From NCBI RefSeq assembly GCF_000444995.1, contig NC_022041.1:72501-136500 (forward strand): a stretch of DNA of 64,000 nucleotides, in the 5' to 3' direction. The notes beneath the pieces were generated by a model, which saw only the letters and a list, made by a program, of their open reading frames with translations, had not been told where the DNA came from and did no database searches. This document shows positions 61,650 through 64,000 of this stretch, in pieces (position 1 is the stretch's first letter; each line of letters begins with the position of its first letter). Made by a program: the position numbers and the translations under genes. This stretch comes from Paracoccus aminophilus JCM 7686. GTDB taxonomy: Bacteria; Pseudomonadota; Alphaproteobacteria; Rhodobacterales; Rhodobacteraceae.

Positions 61650-61773
61650 GCGCGGTGCTCTTGCGGCCCTGACGAACACTCGCGGACACCGCGTTCGTCA
61701 GGGCCGAACACAATAGGGCTCCCGTCACGGGGCAATCGCGCCTATCTTGGCTGTGAACCGCAAGGAGAACGCC

Positions 61774-62715
61774 ATGAGCTGGAACCCCGCCTTGACCCCC
61801 GGCTGCCCCGATGAAATCGGGGTCGATGCCATCGAGACCTTGATTATCCCCCGCGCCCGCGACCTCGGCAGTTTCGAGGTGAAGCGCGCTTTGCCCGCCC
61901 CGAAACGCCAGATGGTCGGGCCCTTCATCTTCTTCGATCAGGCAGGCCCCGCCGAGTTTCTGACCGGGCAGGGTGTCGATGTCCGCCCCCATCCCCATAT
62001 CGGTCTGGGCACGGTCACCTATCTCTATCGCGGCGATTTCCACCACCGCGACAGCATCGGCACCGATCAGGTGATCCTGCCCGGCGCGGTCAACTGGATG
62101 GTCGCGGGCAAGGGCGTGACCCATTCCGAGCGCACCTCGGAAGCGGCGCGTCAGGGGCCGAGCAGCCTTTTCGGCATCCAGACCTGGATCGCGCTGCCCG
62201 AGGACCGCGAGGATATGGACCCGCTCTTCGAGCATCACGGCAAGGACAGCCTGCCGATGATCCGCGATCAGGGCATCGAGGCCAAGCTGATCCTCGGCCA
62301 TGCTTACGGCGAGAAAGCCCCGGTCACGATGTATTCCGAGGCCTTCTATCTCGATGTCGTGCTGGCCCCGCGCGCCTTGTTCCCGCTGCCCGACGATCAC
62401 GAGGATCGCGGCCTTTACATCACGCAGGGCTCGGTCAGCATTGCGGGCCAGACCTTCGAGGCCGGTCAGATGATGGTCTTCCGCCCCGGCGACAAGATCA
62501 CGGTGGCGGCGGGCGAACAGGGCGCGCGGCTGATGGCTTTGGGCGGCGCGACGCTGAACGGGCCGCGCCATGTCTGGTGGAATTTCGTCTCGTCCTCGAA
62601 GGAAAAGATCGAGCACGCCAAGGAAGAATGGCGCGCGGCCAATTGGGGCTTGGGTCAGTTCGACCTGCCGCCCGATGACCGCAGCGAATTCATCCCGCTG
62701 ACCGACGGCAGCTGA
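61774..62715 (+). CDS. Pirin family protein
   Basis: A 313-residue double-cupin protein. The N-terminal cupin carries the metal-binding motif VRPHPHIGLGTVTYLYRGDFHHRDS (His, His, His) and VTHSERT with a Glu. Pirins are iron proteins; some act as quercetin dioxygenases or regulators. The C-terminal domain has RHVWWNFVSSSKEKIEHAKEEW. ATG behind caaggagaac is used. Separated by a terminator from the next gene. Confidence 0.92.
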   Translation: MSWNPALTPGCPDEIGVDAIETLIIPRARDLGSFEVKRALPAPKRQMVGPFIFFDQAGPAEFLTGQGVDVRPHPHIGLGTVTYLYRGDFHHRDSIGTDQVILPGAVNWMVAGKGVTHSERTSEAARQGPSSLFGIQTWIALPEDREDMDPLFEHHGKDSLPMIRDQGIEAKLILGHAYGEKAPVTMYSEAFYLDVVLAPRALFPLPDDHEDRGLYITQGSVSIAGQTFEAGQMMVFRPGDKITVAAGEQGARLMALGGATLNGPRHVWWNFVSSSKEKIEHAKEEWRAANWGLGQFDLPPDDRSEFIPLTDGS

Positions 62716-62740
62716 CGCTTCGGGCAGATTTGTCGCAAAA

Positions 62741-62768
62741 GGAAAAGGGGCCGCGTGGCCCCTTTTCC
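62741..62768. terminator. Bidirectional terminator between pirin and TauE/SafE genes
   Basis: A perfect 12-bp stem ggaaaaggggcc/ggccccttttcc with a GCGT loop, giving T-runs in both directions. It lies between convergent genes. Confidence 0.85.
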
Positions 62769-62789
62769 AATGCCGCGCGCGGGCTTGGA

Positions 62790-63572
62790 TCAGTGCCGGA
62801 TCAGCTCGACCGCCAGCACCAGAAGGATCAGCGCGAAGCCTTTCTTCAGCACATCGCCGGGCAGGCGGCTGGCCAGACGGGCACCGAAAGGCGCGGCCAG
62901 AACCGAGCCAAAGCCGATGCCGATCAGCGCCTGCAAATGGATGGACCCGAGCATCGGCGCGGCGACCCCGGTCAGCGGGCGGAGGGCGTGAAACACCGCA
63001 CCGAAGATCGTCACCGGCAGGCCAATCGCCGCCGAGGTCGCGACCGCGCGCACCATTTTCCAGCCGCGCCCCGACAGAAACGGCACCATGAAGACGCCGC
63101 CGCCTGCGCCGATCAGTGCCCCGGCAAAGCCGATGGCCGCCCCGGCGGCGCGGTAGATCGCCACCGAAACCGGCCGCACCGCGCCCCCGGTTCGGCCCGA
63201 GATCAGCATTTTCACCCCGACGAACAGCAAAAACGCCGCGAAGATCAGCTTCAGCGTCGAGGCGGGCAGCCGCGTGACCAGCAGCGACCCGGCCAGCACG
63301 CCCAGCAGGCTGAAGGGCACGATGGCGCGGAAGGCGGGCCAGTCGATATTGCCCAACCGGTTATGGGCCACGACCGTGCTGACAGAGCCGATGGTCACGA
63401 TCCCCATCGAGGTCGCCAGCGCCACGGTCGGCGCCAGATCCGGCGGCACGCCGAGATGGGGCAGCGCGAAGGTCAGCACCGGCACGGCGATCAGCGCCAT
63501 GCCGACGCCGATCATGCCCAGAAGCAGGCCGCCGATCAGGCCAGCCGCGAACAGCAAAAGCAAGGTGGTCAT
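62790..63572 (-). CDS. TauE/SafE-family sulfite/anion exporter
   Basis: A 260-residue membrane protein with seven or eight helices. The family repeats are AAGLIGGLLLGMIGVGMALIAVPVL and IGFAGALIGAGGGVFMVPFLS. These export sulfite, sulfoacetate or related small anions. No sulfonate genes flank it, so its substrate cannot be stated. Confidence 0.88.
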   Translation of the reverse strand: MTTLLLLFAAGLIGGLLLGMIGVGMALIAVPVLTFALPHLGVPPDLAPTVALATSMGIVTIGSVSTVVAHNRLGNIDWPAFRAIVPFSLLGVLAGSLLVTRLPASTLKLIFAAFLLFVGVKMLISGRTGGAVRPVSVAIYRAAGAAIGFAGALIGAGGGVFMVPFLSGRGWKMVRAVATSAAIGLPVTIFGAVFHALRPLTGVAAPMLGSIHLQALIGIGFGSVLAAPFGARLASRLPGDVLKKGFALILLVLAVELIRH

Positions 63573-63777
63573 GCGAAAGCTCCTTTCGGGATATCGCAGG
63601 TGAGCCGGGCGGCCAGATGATCTCTCGGGCCGCGCGCGAATGTGACTGGCGTCACTTGGCGATTGGCGAGGAGCAGGCCTTCAGGCTTATATACAGCAAA
63701 TTCAAACGGTCGTATTTTCTCGCGACGAAGATGCGGCCAAGGAAACACGCGACGCGGTCGGAAGGAAAGGGACGGAC

Positions 63778-64000
63778 ATGAGTGTCCTCGGCGGGCAGGG
63801 GCGCAAGCTTCTCGCCGATATCGTTTTCGAGCGGATGCAGCGCGCGATCAAATCGGGCGCTTATGACGCCAATGAGCGGCTGCCGACCGAGCATGGGCTT
63901 GCGGCGGAATTCGAGGTCTCGCGCCCCGTGATCCGCGAGGCGTTGCGCCGCCTGCGCGAGCAGGGGCTGGTCGAGTCGCGTCAGGGCGCGGGCAGTTTCG
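63778..64000 (+). CDS. GntR/FadR-family transcriptional regulator, 5' part
   Basis: The first 74 residues of a GntR regulator; the rest lies beyond the window. The winged helix-turn-helix reads MQRAIKSGAYDANERLPTEHGLAAEF, then VSRPVIREALRRLREQGLVESRQGAGSF. ATG follows a gaaggaaaggga ribosome-binding site. The effector-binding C-terminus (FCD or other) cannot be seen, so the subfamily is unsure. Confidence 0.88.
   Translation, partial: MSVLGGQGRKLLADIVFERMQRAIKSGAYDANERLPTEHGLAAEFEVSRPVIREALRRLREQGLVESRQGAGSF

Overview
The window is GC-rich alphaproteobacterial chromosome or chromid sequence that best fits the Rhodobacteraceae, most likely Paracoccus. The arguments are the gene order and protein sequences of a full methylamine dehydrogenase cluster (mauFBEDACJGMN), the 23S-5S-tRNA-fMet order at the end of an rRNA operon, and the type of ABC and amine-oxidation genes. 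The species is not established from the sequence alone.

Layout. 1-1952: 3' end of a 23S rRNA, 5S rRNA and initiator tRNA-Met. 1953-7571: a gene-poor spacer, a degenerate serine recombinase, an orphan modD, a large permease-GAF fusion and epmB. 7555-11570: a module that looks like an orphan type VI secretion cargo operon (DUF4123 adaptor, unknown protein, C39-like/peptidoglycan-binding effector, secreted putative immunity protein). 11676-13973: an SGNH-like protein and an AI-2E-family permease. 14606-17151: a Tat-exported flavin amine oxidase, a periplasmic cytochrome c and a secreted RidA. 17253-19558: an SRPBCC protein, EF-P and EpmA. 19623-25000: an orphan glycine-betaine-type binding protein and a FIST / hybrid kinase / LuxR response regulator operon resembling NosP-NahK. 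25179-26118: two small genes. 26516-34681: the mau operon. 34784-36436: a Na/Pi cotransporter behind a PHO-box-like site. 36559-45095: an amidohydrolase, a dipeptide-type ABC importer and an M81 peptidase. 45103-58213: two dimethylglycine/sarcosine dehydrogenase-like enzymes, an XRE-cupin regulator, a glycine-betaine ABC importer and a PotABCD/FbpABC-type importer. 58607-64000: a small secreted protein, a Kef-type antiporter with FMN reductase, a pirin, a TauE/SafE permease and the start of a GntR regulator.

How it fits together. Much of the window serves import and oxidation of amines and methylated nitrogen compounds. Methylamine is oxidised in the periplasm by the TTQ enzyme MauAB, which passes electrons to amicyanin (MauC). 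A second periplasmic amine-oxidising route, built on FAD with a dedicated cytochrome c and an exported imine deaminase, is predicted from 14606-17151. N-methylated glycines would be imported and demethylated by the 45-58 kb block, where a 27-bp perfect palindrome between the XRE-cupin gene and the first demethylase recurs, partly and with the same spacing, before the second demethylase. EF-P and its two lysylation enzymes are also all present.

The most interesting candidates are the FAD/cytochrome c/RidA periplasmic module, the T6SS cargo operon, the shared operator of the demethylase regulon, and the NosP-like signalling operon. No CRISPR array, intact insertion sequence or prophage was seen.
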